Origin: Streptomyces sp. SirexAA-E
GTDB taxonomy: Bacteria > Actinomycetota > Actinomycetes > Streptomycetales > Streptomycetaceae
Direction: 5' to 3'
Assembly (NCBI RefSeq): GCF_000177195.2
Contig: NC_015953.1
Location: forward strand, 4,154,001 to 4,218,000
DNA: 64,000 bases
Position numbers and translations under genes: made by a program. Shown here one piece after another: positions 25,230-32,986 of the stretch; position 1 is the stretch's first letter; each line of letters opens with the position of its first letter. The notes beneath the pieces were generated by a model, which saw only the letters and a program-made list of their open reading frames with translations, was not told the DNA's origin and did not search any database.

Positions 25230-25712
25230 TCAGGAGGTCTTCTTGAGCTGGAAGTGCCAGACACCCGTGAGCTTCTGGCCCTGCGTCTCGACGATGCTGA
25301 CCTGCGTCTTGTCCGCGGTGGCCTCGCCGGTCTGGCTGGCGAAGAAGGCGCTGCCCGGGATCGAGCGGTAGGTCTTCTTGTACGGCTCCTGCTCGGCCTG
25401 CTGGCCGTTGATGAACAGGGTCCAGCCGTGGTCGGCGATCTCGGGGTCGACGCCGAAGCGGACCTTGTCGTCCATCGCGACCTCGACGGTCTTGTCCGCC
25501 TTCTTGTTGAGGCAGCCCTCGATCTCGGATTCCTTGAGTGCCTTGCCGTCGTTGTAGCAGGCGGCCTCGGTGCTCACCGAGTTGTCGCCGACCGTCACGG
25601 TGGCGAGCGGCGTCGGCTTGTCGCAGGCGGACAGGACAAGGAGTCCCGCGGACACGGCACCGAGAGCGACGCCGATTCGACGGCCCTTACCGGAGAAGAA
25701 CGCAACGGTCAT
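25230..25712 (-). CDS. DUF2771 lipoprotein
   Basis: A 160-residue putative lipoprotein with a signal peptide ending at lipobox LSAC (Cys30), followed by DKPTPLATVTVGDNSVSTEAACYNDG. Two more Cys residues (about 52 and 67) may form a disulfide. The mature part is mostly beta (VRFGVDPEIADHGWTLFING, KLTGVWHFQLKK). DUF2771 has no known function. It lies between the MFS gene (27-base gap) and mqnB (34-base gap), so it is co-transcribed with menaquinone genes. A link to respiration is only inference. Confidence 0.8.
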   Translation of the reverse strand: MTVAFFSGKGRRIGVALGAVSAGLLVLSACDKPTPLATVTVGDNSVSTEAACYNDGKALKESEIEGCLNKKADKTVEVAMDDKVRFGVDPEIADHGWTLFINGQQAEQEPYKKTYRSIPGSAFFASQTGEATADKTQVSIVETQGQKLTGVWHFQLKKTS

Positions 25713-25739
25713 GCGCCGAAGGTTATCGGTCGGCACCGT

Positions 25740-27170
25740 TCACGCCACGCGGGGGTGCGGTGAGCCGCGCCGCGCGGCGCCCAGGAGACCCCGTACGGAG
25801 GTGGTCGCGCCGAGCGCGAGGATTCCCGCGGCGACCGACATGCCGAGCACTCCGTTGAGCGGGAGGGCGATGCCGATGGCGCCACCGAGGACCCAGGACA
25901 CCTGGAGCAGGGTCTCGGACCGGGCGAAGGCGGACGTCCTCACCTCCTCCGGCACGTCCCGCTGGATCATGGCGTCCAGCGACAGCTTCGACAGGGCCTG
26001 GGTGAAGCCGGCCACCGCCGCCAGCGCGGCGACCAGCACGGTGCTGAAGAACACGGCGGCCAGCACCGCCACGCCCAGGGCCAGCCCCAGCACGGTCGCC
26101 ACGATCACCTCGGGACCGCGCGCCCGCAGCCAGGAGCCCACCGCCGTGCCGATGGCGTTGCCCGCGCCGGCCGCCACGCCGACGATGCCGAGGGACACGG
26201 CGGCGCTCTGCCCGCCGAGCGGGTGCTCGCGCAGCAGGAACGCCAGGAAGAAGATCAGGAATCCGGAGAGCGCGCGGTGCGCCGCGTTGGCCTGGAGGCC
26301 GTGCAGGACGGCCGGGCCGACGGACCGCAGCCCCGGCCTCCCCTTCTTCCCCTTGCCCCACCGGGTGGTCCACAGGTCGCTGCGGGTGCTTCCCGGCTCG
26401 GCGGGCGGCCGTACCTCGCCGCCGCGCGGGACCAGGCGGGCGCGGCGCTCGCCCTTCGCGGAGTCGACCTTGCCGGGCAGGGTGAAGGCGAGCACCGTGC
26501 CGCCGATGAAGATCGCGCAGGCGCCGTAGAGCGGCCAGGCGGAACCGACGGTCTGCAGGCCCGCCCCGATCGGGGCGGCCACACCCGTCGCCAGCAGCCC
26601 GGCCAGGGTGACCCGGGAATTGGCCTTCACCAGGGAGAACCGTGGAGGCAGCAGGCGCGGGACGACGGCGCTGCGCACCACCCCGTACGCCTTGGAGCAG
26701 ACCAGGACGCCCAGAGCCGCCGGATACAGCTCCAGGCCGCCCGTGGCGACCGCGCCCGACATGGTGAGCGCGAGCACCGCCCGGGCGCACATCGCCCCCG
26801 CCATCGCGGCCCGGCGGCCGTGCGGCAGCCGGTCCAGGAGCGGGCCGATCACCGGGGCGAGCAGGGTGAAGGGGGCCATCGTGACGGCGAGGTACAGGGC
26901 GACGCGCCCGCGCGCCTCGTCCGTCGGTACGGAGAAGAAGACGGTGGAGGCGAGCGCGACGGTGATCATGACGTCACCCGCGCCGTTGACCGCGTGCAGC
27001 TCGATCAGCTTGCCGAGGCCGGACTCGCCGGCCCCGTGGGCGTGGGTCGCCTTGCGGATGCCCCTGCCGGTCCAGCTGAACGGCGCGCGCAGGGCACGGC
27101 CGATCGCCCGGCCCGCCCTGCGAAGGGGGCCGGACCCGTCGGACGACCGGTCGGCAGCCACGTCAGTCAT
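25740..27170 (-). CDS. MFS transporter
   Basis: A 476-residue major facilitator protein with a long basic cytosolic N-terminus (RAIGRALRAPFSWTGRGIRKATH) and about 11-12 helices from residue 55 on. A hydrophilic central loop of some 60 residues (about 240-300) divides the halves. The loop between helices 2 and 3 reads GPLLDRLPHGRRAAM, the usual motif A position. Substrate unknown; it resembles drug-efflux-type carriers. I chose the ATG at 27170 because the upstream extension is Arg/Pro-rich. It is the first gene of the operon that ends with mqnD. Confidence 0.82.
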   Translation of the reverse strand: MTDVAADRSSDGSGPLRRAGRAIGRALRAPFSWTGRGIRKATHAHGAGESGLGKLIELHAVNGAGDVMITVALASTVFFSVPTDEARGRVALYLAVTMAPFTLLAPVIGPLLDRLPHGRRAAMAGAMCARAVLALTMSGAVATGGLELYPAALGVLVCSKAYGVVRSAVVPRLLPPRFSLVKANSRVTLAGLLATGVAAPIGAGLQTVGSAWPLYGACAIFIGGTVLAFTLPGKVDSAKGERRARLVPRGGEVRPPAEPGSTRSDLWTTRWGKGKKGRPGLRSVGPAVLHGLQANAAHRALSGFLIFFLAFLLREHPLGGQSAAVSLGIVGVAAGAGNAIGTAVGSWLRARGPEVIVATVLGLALGVAVLAAVFFSTVLVAALAAVAGFTQALSKLSLDAMIQRDVPEEVRTSAFARSETLLQVSWVLGGAIGIALPLNGVLGMSVAAGILALGATTSVRGLLGAARRGSPHPRVA

Positions 27171-27568
27171 AGTGCCCCACCCCCTGCCGTCACGAACCCC
27201 ATGATCGGGCCGGGCGCGGCGGCGGACGCTCTGTCGGGTGAGCCCGGCGCCCTCTTCCGGACGGTGGATCCCGACCGGTCGCGGCGCCGTCCCGCTGCTG
27301 TTCCGGTCCTGTTCGGTACGTGCATGTGGGCGCGGGGCGGCGGAGAGGGTAGCGTGCACTCACGCGCCACCGGCGATGGTTCTTGGCCGCGCGCCTCTTC
27401 GCGATCCCGCAGAATGGGTGGCAGAAGGCGCGCCCGAGGCAGGCACCGCGGGTGTGGACGTCGACGCGGCCCCCAGGTCCGCTCCGCCCGCACCCGCGAC
27501 AGCCGAAATCGGACATCGATGGGCTGCTGGCGCGCTCGTGAGACGGCGTATGGAGAGAAGCGAGACCT
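27171..27568. other. 398-bp divergent region between MFS and DUF3027 genes
   Basis: Several overlapping antisense frames cover it but are rich in Arg, Pro and Gly and lack ribosome binding sites. A TAGCGT (around 27349) and an AGAATG (around 27411) on the plus strand are candidate -10 elements for the DUF3027 gene. I see no RNA gene. Confidence 0.35.
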
Positions 27569-28504
27569 GTGAGTGCTGCGACGACGCGAAGCCGTACGGC
27601 CCGTACCCCCGCCCCCGACCGTCTGTGCGCCGAGGCGGTAGACCTCGCCAGGGCGGCAGCCGAGGAGGCTGCCGCACCCGGTGTGGTCGGCGAGCATGTG
27701 TCCCTCGTCTCCGAGGGTGACAGGGTCGTCACGCACTACTTCGAGTGCAAGGACCCCGGCTACCGGGGCTGGCGCTGGGCGGTGACGGTCGCCCGCGCCT
27801 CCCGTGCCAAGAAGGTCACCCTTGACGAAACGGTGCTGCTGCCCGGCTCCGACGCGCTCCTCGCCCCGGAGTGGGTGCCGTGGAGCGAGCGGCTGCGGCC
27901 CGGCGACATGGGGCCGGGCGACCTGCTGCCCACCGAGGCGGAGGACCCGCGCCTGGAGCCCGGCTACACCGGGGAGGACGAGCCGCCGCCGAACTCGGTG
28001 ATCGCGGAGATGTCCGAGGGCATCGCGGACCTCGTCGACGTGGAGGACGCCGAGCTGACGTCCCGCCCCACGGACGTGAACCGCGGCGCGATCGCCTCCG
28101 TCGCGGAGGAGCTCGGGGCACGGCGTGCGCGGGTGCTGTCCCGGTACGGGCTGCGGATGGCGGCGGAACGCTGGGACGAGGCCTTCGGGCCCCGGACCCC
28201 GATGGCGCAGGCGGCGCCGGCGTCCTGTGTGACCTGTGCGTTCCTGGTGCCGATGGCGGGCTCGCTGCGGCAGGCGTTCGGGGTGTGCGCGAACGAGTTC
28301 GCCCCCGCGGACGGCCGGGTGGTCTCGCTGGCGTACGGGTGCGGGGGGCACTCCGAGGCGGCGGTGATGCCGAAGCCGCCGAAGCCGGTACCGCACGCGA
28401 TGGACACGATGCGGGTGGACGAGTACTCGCTGCGGCCGGCGGACGACTCCGGCTCGGTCCCGGCCCAGCCGGACGGCCCGACGGAGGACCTGGGCCACTC
28501 CTGA
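27569..28504 (+). CDS. DUF3027 domain protein
   Basis: A 311-residue actinobacterial DUF3027 protein. The N-terminal half contains LCAEAVDLARAAAEE, HYFECKDPGYRGWRWAVTVAR and WVPWSERLRPGDMGPGDLLP. The C-terminal half has a Cys cluster, SCVTCAF, FGVCANEF and YGCGGHSEA, that looks able to bind a metal ion. DUF3027 has no established function; its conservation next to cold-shock and menaquinone genes in Streptomyces suggests a housekeeping role. The GTG at 27569 follows a purine-rich AGAAGCGAGA stretch. The last about 40 residues are Pro/Ser/Asp-rich and probably unstructured. Confidence 0.82.
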   Translation: MSAATTRSRTARTPAPDRLCAEAVDLARAAAEEAAAPGVVGEHVSLVSEGDRVVTHYFECKDPGYRGWRWAVTVARASRAKKVTLDETVLLPGSDALLAPEWVPWSERLRPGDMGPGDLLPTEAEDPRLEPGYTGEDEPPPNSVIAEMSEGIADLVDVEDAELTSRPTDVNRGAIASVAEELGARRARVLSRYGLRMAAERWDEAFGPRTPMAQAAPASCVTCAFLVPMAGSLRQAFGVCANEFAPADGRVVSLAYGCGGHSEAAVMPKPPKPVPHAMDTMRVDEYSLRPADDSGSVPAQPDGPTEDLGHS

Positions 28505-28724
28505 GGCTCCTGGACCACTCCTGGGCTCCTGAGGCCCCAGGGGCTCCGGAGGACTCCTGGAGGCGCGATCCGGTCCACCGCGCCTGCCCTCGATCTCAGG
28601 GTGGGCCCCTCAGGGCTGCCCGTCCTCGACGGGCGCGGCCCCTCGGCCGGATGGGCGGCTCCACGCGCGGTACCTTCGGGCGCACACTGGGCGTCAGGGT
28701 CACCGGAAGAGTGGAGTTGCGAGC

Positions 28725-31700
28725 GTGAGCATGAATGCGACCGAGGGGGCCGATCCGTTCGGGACCGCGCGGCTGCGACGCGGTGTGCTCGACGCCTGGG
28801 GAGCCGGGCCCGCCCGCTTCCGTGAGGACGCCAACGCCGAGGAGGACCTGGTCCTCGGCGGCTACCGGGACCGTCTCGTCGTCGAGCTGGCCCAGAACGC
28901 CGCCGACGCCGCCGGCCGCGCCGGGGTCCCCGGCCGGCTCCGGCTCACCCTGCACGAGGACCGGGACGGCCGCGCCGTCCTGGCCGCCGCCAACACCGGC
29001 GCCCCCCTGGACGCCACCGGCGTCGAGTCCCTGAGCACCCTGCGGGCCTCCGCCAAGCGCGAGGGCCACGAGCAGGCCGTCGGACGGTTCGGCGTCGGGT
29101 TCGCCGCCGTCCTCGCGGTCAGCGACGAGCCCGCCCTCGTCGGCCGGCACGGCGGCGTCCGCTGGTCCCTCGCCGAGGCCCGCGACCTCGCACGCCAGGC
29201 GGCCACCGGCAGCCCCGGCCTCGGGGACGAGCTCCGCCGCCGCGACGGGCACGTACCGCTGCTCCGACTCCCGCTGCCCGCCGAGGGCACCGCGCCCGAG
29301 GGCTACGACACCGTCGTCGTGCTGCCCCTGCGCGACGGCGTCGCCGAGGACCTGGTCGCACGGCTGCTCGCCTCGGTGGACGACGCGCTGCTGCTGACGC
29401 TGCCCGGCCTCGCCGAGATCGTCATCGAAACACCTGACGGCGTAAGGACGTTGAGCCGCTCGCAGCACGGCCCGTACACCCACGTCGAGGACTCCGCCGA
29501 CGGCACCCACCGCTGGCGCACCGTCGTCCACCACGGCCCCGTCGAGCGGGCGCTGCTCGCCGACCGGCCCGTGGAGGAGCGGCTGCGTCCGCACTGGTCG
29601 GTGACCTGGGCCGTGCCCGTCGACGAGGACGGGGCACCCCGCGCCCCCCGTACCGCCCCGGTGGTGCACGCGCCGACTCCCACCGAGGAACCCCTCGGGG
29701 TGCCCGCGCTGCTGATCGCCTCGCTGCCGCTGGACACCACCCGCAGGCACCCCGCGCCCGGGCCGCTGACCGACTTCCTGGTGCAGCGGGCCGCCGACGC
29801 GTACGCCGAGCTGCTGGCCGCCTGGGAGCCGGTGTCCACCGCCACCATCGCGCTGGTGCCCGGCCCGCTCGGCAAGGGGCAGCTGGACGGCGAACTGCGC
29901 GCCGCGATCCTGGAGCGGCTGCCCGAGGTCGCGTTCCTGGAGCCCGCGGCGCCCCGCGACCTCGCGGCACAGGACGACCGGTGGGACGACTGGGAGGCCG
30001 ACGCCGAGGGCTCGCCCCGCACCGCGACCACCGCGCTGCGCCCGCTGGAGGCCGAGGTCGTCGAGGGGGCGGGCGCCGAGACCGTACGGGTGCTGGCCGA
30101 GGTGCTGCCCTGTCTGCTGCCCGCCGGTCTGGAACGCCGCGCCGAGCTGCGCACACTCGGCGTCGCCCGCCTCCCGCTGACCGAGGCCATCGACCGGCTG
30201 GCCGGCCTGGAACGCGCCCCGGAGTGGTGGCGGCGGCTCTACGACAGCCTCGCCGGGGTCGACCCGGACCGGCTCTCCGGGCTGCCCGTCCCGCTGGCGG
30301 GCGAGGGCGCGGCGGACGAGGTGCCCCGCACCACGATCGGCCCCCGCCAGGTCCTCCTGCCGCTGCCGGACGCGCTGACCGCCCCCGTCCTCGCCCGGCT
30401 GGCCCGGCTCGGGCTGAAGGTCGCCCACCCGGACGCCGCCCACCCGCTGCTGGAGAAGCTGGGCGCCCTGCCCGCGACCCCGCGTGCCGTCCTGATGACC
30501 CCCCAGGTTCGGGCGGCGGTCGCCGGATCGCTGGACGCCGGGGAGATCTGGGACGAGGACGCCCTGGACGGCGACGAGCTCGCCGAGACCGTCCTGACCC
30601 TCGTACGGGACGCCGACCTGGAGCCCGGCGACGAGCCCTGGCTGGGTGCCCTGGCGCTGCCCGACGAGGACGGCGAACCCGCCCCCGCCGGTGAACTCGT
30701 GCTGCCGGGGAGCCCGTTCGCGCAGGTGATGCGCGAGGGTGAACTGGCCCTGTGCGACGAGGAACTGACGGAGCGCTGGGGTGAGCAGCCGCTGACCGCC
30801 TGCGGGGTGCTGGCCACCTTCGCCCTCGTACGCGCCACCGACGTCGTCCTCGACCCGGACGAACTGGAGCCCCGGGACGGCGACTTCGCCGAGCCCGACG
30901 ACGCCGGGCTGCTCGACGCCGTGGACGTGTGGTGCGAGGACGTCCTGGACCAGCTGCCCGACATGCCGGTGCCGCCGGTCGCCACCGAGCTCGTCGCCGT
31001 ACGCGACCTCGACCTCGTCGACGACGACGCCTGGCCGCAGGCGCTCGCCATGCTGGCCCGGCCGCCGCTGCGCGACGCGCTGACCCAGCCGGTACGCGTC
31101 CTGCTCCCGGACGGTACGACGCAGTCCGTGCGCCCTTACACCGCCTGGTGGCTGCGCGACCACCCGGTGCTCGACGGCCGGCGTCCGGCGGGTCTGCGCG
31201 CCGCGGGCGGCGACCCGCGTCTGGCCGGTCTGTACGACTCCGTCGACGCCACCGGCTTCGACGACGCCCAGGTGCTGCGCGCCCTCGGGGTGCGGACCTC
31301 GGTGGCCGCCCTCCTGGACGAGCCGGGCGGCGCGGCCGAGCTGTTGGCCAGGCTCGCGGACGAGGACCGCCCCGTCACCGCCCCGCAACTGCACTCGCTG
31401 TACACCGCCCTCGCCGAGCTGGACCCCGAACAGGTCACCCTGCCCGACGAGTTGCGTGCCGTCGTGGACGGCGAGGTGCGGGTCGCCGACGCGGCGGACG
31501 CGGTGATCGCGGACGCCCCCGACGTGCTGCCGCTCACCGAGGGGGTGCCGCTGCTGCCGGTGGCACCGGCGCGCGCCGCCGAGCTGGCCGAGCTGCTCCA
31601 GGTGCGGCGGCTCGGTGAGAGCGTCGAGGCCGAGGTGACGACCGAGGGCGAGGAGCACCGGGTGCCGGAGTCCGTGCGGGTCCTGCTGGGCGCGGGCACC

Positions 31701-31919
31701 CCCGGCACCTACCTCGAACACGCCGAACTCCGCGCCGGTGGTGTCGAGCTGGACTGGCGCCGCACCCCGGACGGTGTCGTCCACGCCTCGACGCTGGAAG
31801 GCGTGGCGGCCGGTCTGGCGTGGGCGGCCGGTCAGTGGCCGCGCCGCTTCGAGGTGGCGGCCCTGCTGGAGGATCCGTCCCGCACCGAGGAGCTGGCCCG
31901 CGACCGCTGGTTCGACTGA
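28725..31919 (+). CDS. large sacsin-like GHKL ATPase
   Basis: A 1064-residue cytosolic protein with a GHKL (Hsp90/sacsin-type) ATP-binding domain in the first 200 residues. The N box is ELAQNAADAA (54-63), the G1-like strand is AANTGAPLD (88-96, Asn in place of the usual Asp), and G2 is GRFGVGFAAVLAVSD (120-134). The remaining 850 residues are acidic and Leu/Asp/Glu-rich, with repeated helical patterns and no other catalytic motif I recognise. Similar proteins are annotated as sacsin N-terminal ATP-binding-like; eukaryotic sacsin is a co-chaperone, so a chaperone or remodelling role is possible. GTG at 28725 is preceded by GGAG; an ATG two codons later is an alternative. A very strong hairpin follows. 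Confidence 0.8.
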   Translation: MSMNATEGADPFGTARLRRGVLDAWGAGPARFREDANAEEDLVLGGYRDRLVVELAQNAADAAGRAGVPGRLRLTLHEDRDGRAVLAAANTGAPLDATGVESLSTLRASAKREGHEQAVGRFGVGFAAVLAVSDEPALVGRHGGVRWSLAEARDLARQAATGSPGLGDELRRRDGHVPLLRLPLPAEGTAPEGYDTVVVLPLRDGVAEDLVARLLASVDDALLLTLPGLAEIVIETPDGVRTLSRSQHGPYTHVEDSADGTHRWRTVVHHGPVERALLADRPVEERLRPHWSVTWAVPVDEDGAPRAPRTAPVVHAPTPTEEPLGVPALLIASLPLDTTRRHPAPGPLTDFLVQRAADAYAELLAAWEPVSTATIALVPGPLGKGQLDGELRAAILERLPEVAFLEPAAPRDLAAQDDRWDDWEADAEGSPRTATTALRPLEAEVVEGAGAETVRVLAEVLPCLLPAGLERRAELRTLGVARLPLTEAIDRLAGLERAPEWWRRLYDSLAGVDPDRLSGLPVPLAGEGAADEVPRTTIGPRQVLLPLPDALTAPVLARLARLGLKVAHPDAAHPLLEKLGALPATPRAVLMTPQVRAAVAGSLDAGEIWDEDALDGDELAETVLTLVRDADLEPGDEPWLGALALPDEDGEPAPAGELVLPGSPFAQVMREGELALCDEELTERWGEQPLTACGVLATFALVRATDVVLDPDELEPRDGDFAEPDDAGLLDAVDVWCEDVLDQLPDMPVPPVATELVAVRDLDLVDDDAWPQALAMLARPPLRDALTQPVRVLLPDGTTQSVRPYTAWWLRDHPVLDGRRPAGLRAAGGDPRLAGLYDSVDATGFDDAQVLRALGVRTSVAALLDEPGGAAELLARLADEDRPVTAPQLHSLYTALAELDPEQVTLPDELRAVVDGEVRVADAADAVIADAPDVLPLTEGVPLLPVAPARAAELAELLQVRRLGESVEAEVTTEGEEHRVPESVRVLLGAGTPGTYLEHAELRAGGVELDWRRTPDGVVHASTLEGVAAGLAWAAGQWPRRFEVAALLEDPSRTEELARDRWFD

Positions 31920-31930
31920 GAGCCCGAGCC

Positions 31931-31974
31931 TGTACACATCCGTGATCTTCACCAGAAGGTCACGGATGTGTACA
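31931..31974 (+). terminator. 20-bp stem hairpin after the GHKL ATPase gene
   Basis: 31931-31950 pairs with 31955-31974 over 20 bp with one T-G wobble and an ACCA loop, 12 bases after the stop. The stem is unusually A/T-containing for this genome and has no U-tract. Confidence 0.8.
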
Positions 31975-32086
31975 ACCATTCACATCCGGTGTCCGTCTGA
32001 TCTGTCGAGTCAGCAGACTCATCGACCGGACGGGCCCGGCCGGCCGAACCACGCGCCGCGGGCCCCCTTCTCCATCAGGGGAACAC

Positions 32087-32944
32087 ATGCGTATACGTGC
32101 CACCGTCGCCGTCGCCTCCGGCGCCCTGGCTCTTTCCGCTCTCGCCGTCCCGGCCGCCCAGGCCGACGGCGGCCGTTCGTGGACGCCCGACCTCGGGCTG
32201 ACCGCGCCCCAGCAGGCACCCGCCAAGGAGCGGATGGCCGCCCGCGCGCTCACCGTGAACGGCGACCTCAAGATCACCAAGGCGGTCGTCAACGGCGGCA
32301 AGCCGATCGTGGTCGGCACCACGGCGCCCAAGAAGGTCTCCGTCGTCGTCACGGCGACCGACGACTCCGGCATCGCCGACGTCGCCACCGCCCTGTGGAT
32401 CGGCGGCGACATCGAGTCCGACGACAGCTTCGGCTTCCCGCAGAACGAGAAGAAGGCGTCCTGCAAGGCCGTCAACGCCACCACCTCCACCTGCACGCTG
32501 ACCGTCACGGTGGACCCGGGCTGGCTGATCAACTCCGACGCCACGACCTGGAAGGTCGCCGTCGCCGCGCTCAGCAAGGACGGCCAGGACGTGGACAACA
32601 CCGCGTTCGCGAAGACGAAGCTCCAGCGGCTCTCCAAGCTCACCGTCAACGCCGCCCCGGAGCCCGTGAAGAAGGGCAAGACCCTCACGGTCACCGGCAA
32701 GCTGTCGCGCGCCAACTGGGAGACCGGCACCTACAAGGGCTACGCCGGGCAGTCCGTCAAGCTGCAGTTCCGCAAGAAGAACAGCAAGACCTACACCACC
32801 GTCAAGACCCTCAAGACGTCCAACACCGGCACGCTGAAGACCACGGTCAAGGCCTCGGTGGACGGCTACTGGCGCTACACCTTCGCCGGTACGTCGACCA
32901 CCCCGGCCGTGACGGCCGCGGGTGACTTCGTCGACGTGAAGTAG
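32087..32944 (+). CDS. secreted beta-rich protein (DUF5707-like)
   Basis: A 285-residue exported protein. The signal peptide (about 1-26) ends AAQA-D. After a linker, residues 55-170 form a beta-domain (GDLKITKAVVNGGKPIVVGTT, KVSVVVTATDDSGIADV) with a Cys pair (125, 135) likely bridged. Residues 180-285 form a second Ig-like domain (KLTVNAAPEPVKKGKTLTVTGKL ... VDGYWRYTFAGTSTT). The first part resembles what I remember as DUF5707; the second resembles bacterial surface repeats. No catalytic motif is seen. It may be a wall- or surface-associated protein. Confidence 0.7.
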   Translation: MRIRATVAVASGALALSALAVPAAQADGGRSWTPDLGLTAPQQAPAKERMAARALTVNGDLKITKAVVNGGKPIVVGTTAPKKVSVVVTATDDSGIADVATALWIGGDIESDDSFGFPQNEKKASCKAVNATTSTCTLTVTVDPGWLINSDATTWKVAVAALSKDGQDVDNTAFAKTKLQRLSKLTVNAAPEPVKKGKTLTVTGKLSRANWETGTYKGYAGQSVKLQFRKKNSKTYTTVKTLKTSNTGTLKTTVKASVDGYWRYTFAGTSTTPAVTAAGDFVDVK

Positions 32945-32952
32945 CGGCTCCC

Positions 32953-32986
32953 GTCCGCCGGCGGTTCCTGTCCGCCGGCGGTTCCT
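32953..32986. repeat. 17-bp perfect tandem duplication
   Basis: GTCCGCCGGCGGTTCCT is repeated at 32953-32969 and 32970-32986. The second copy overlaps the stop codon of the convergent P-type ATPase gene. Each copy holds CCGCCGGCGG, so the pair may act as a terminator. Confidence 0.85.

Noticed and set aside
28596..31979. Reverse-strand frame of 1127 codons opposite the GHKL ATPase
   Set aside because: Long antisense frames are expected where plus-strand third positions are G/C; translation is Gly/Arg/Pro/Val-rich with no motifs, and the plus-strand gene has clear ATPase motifs.
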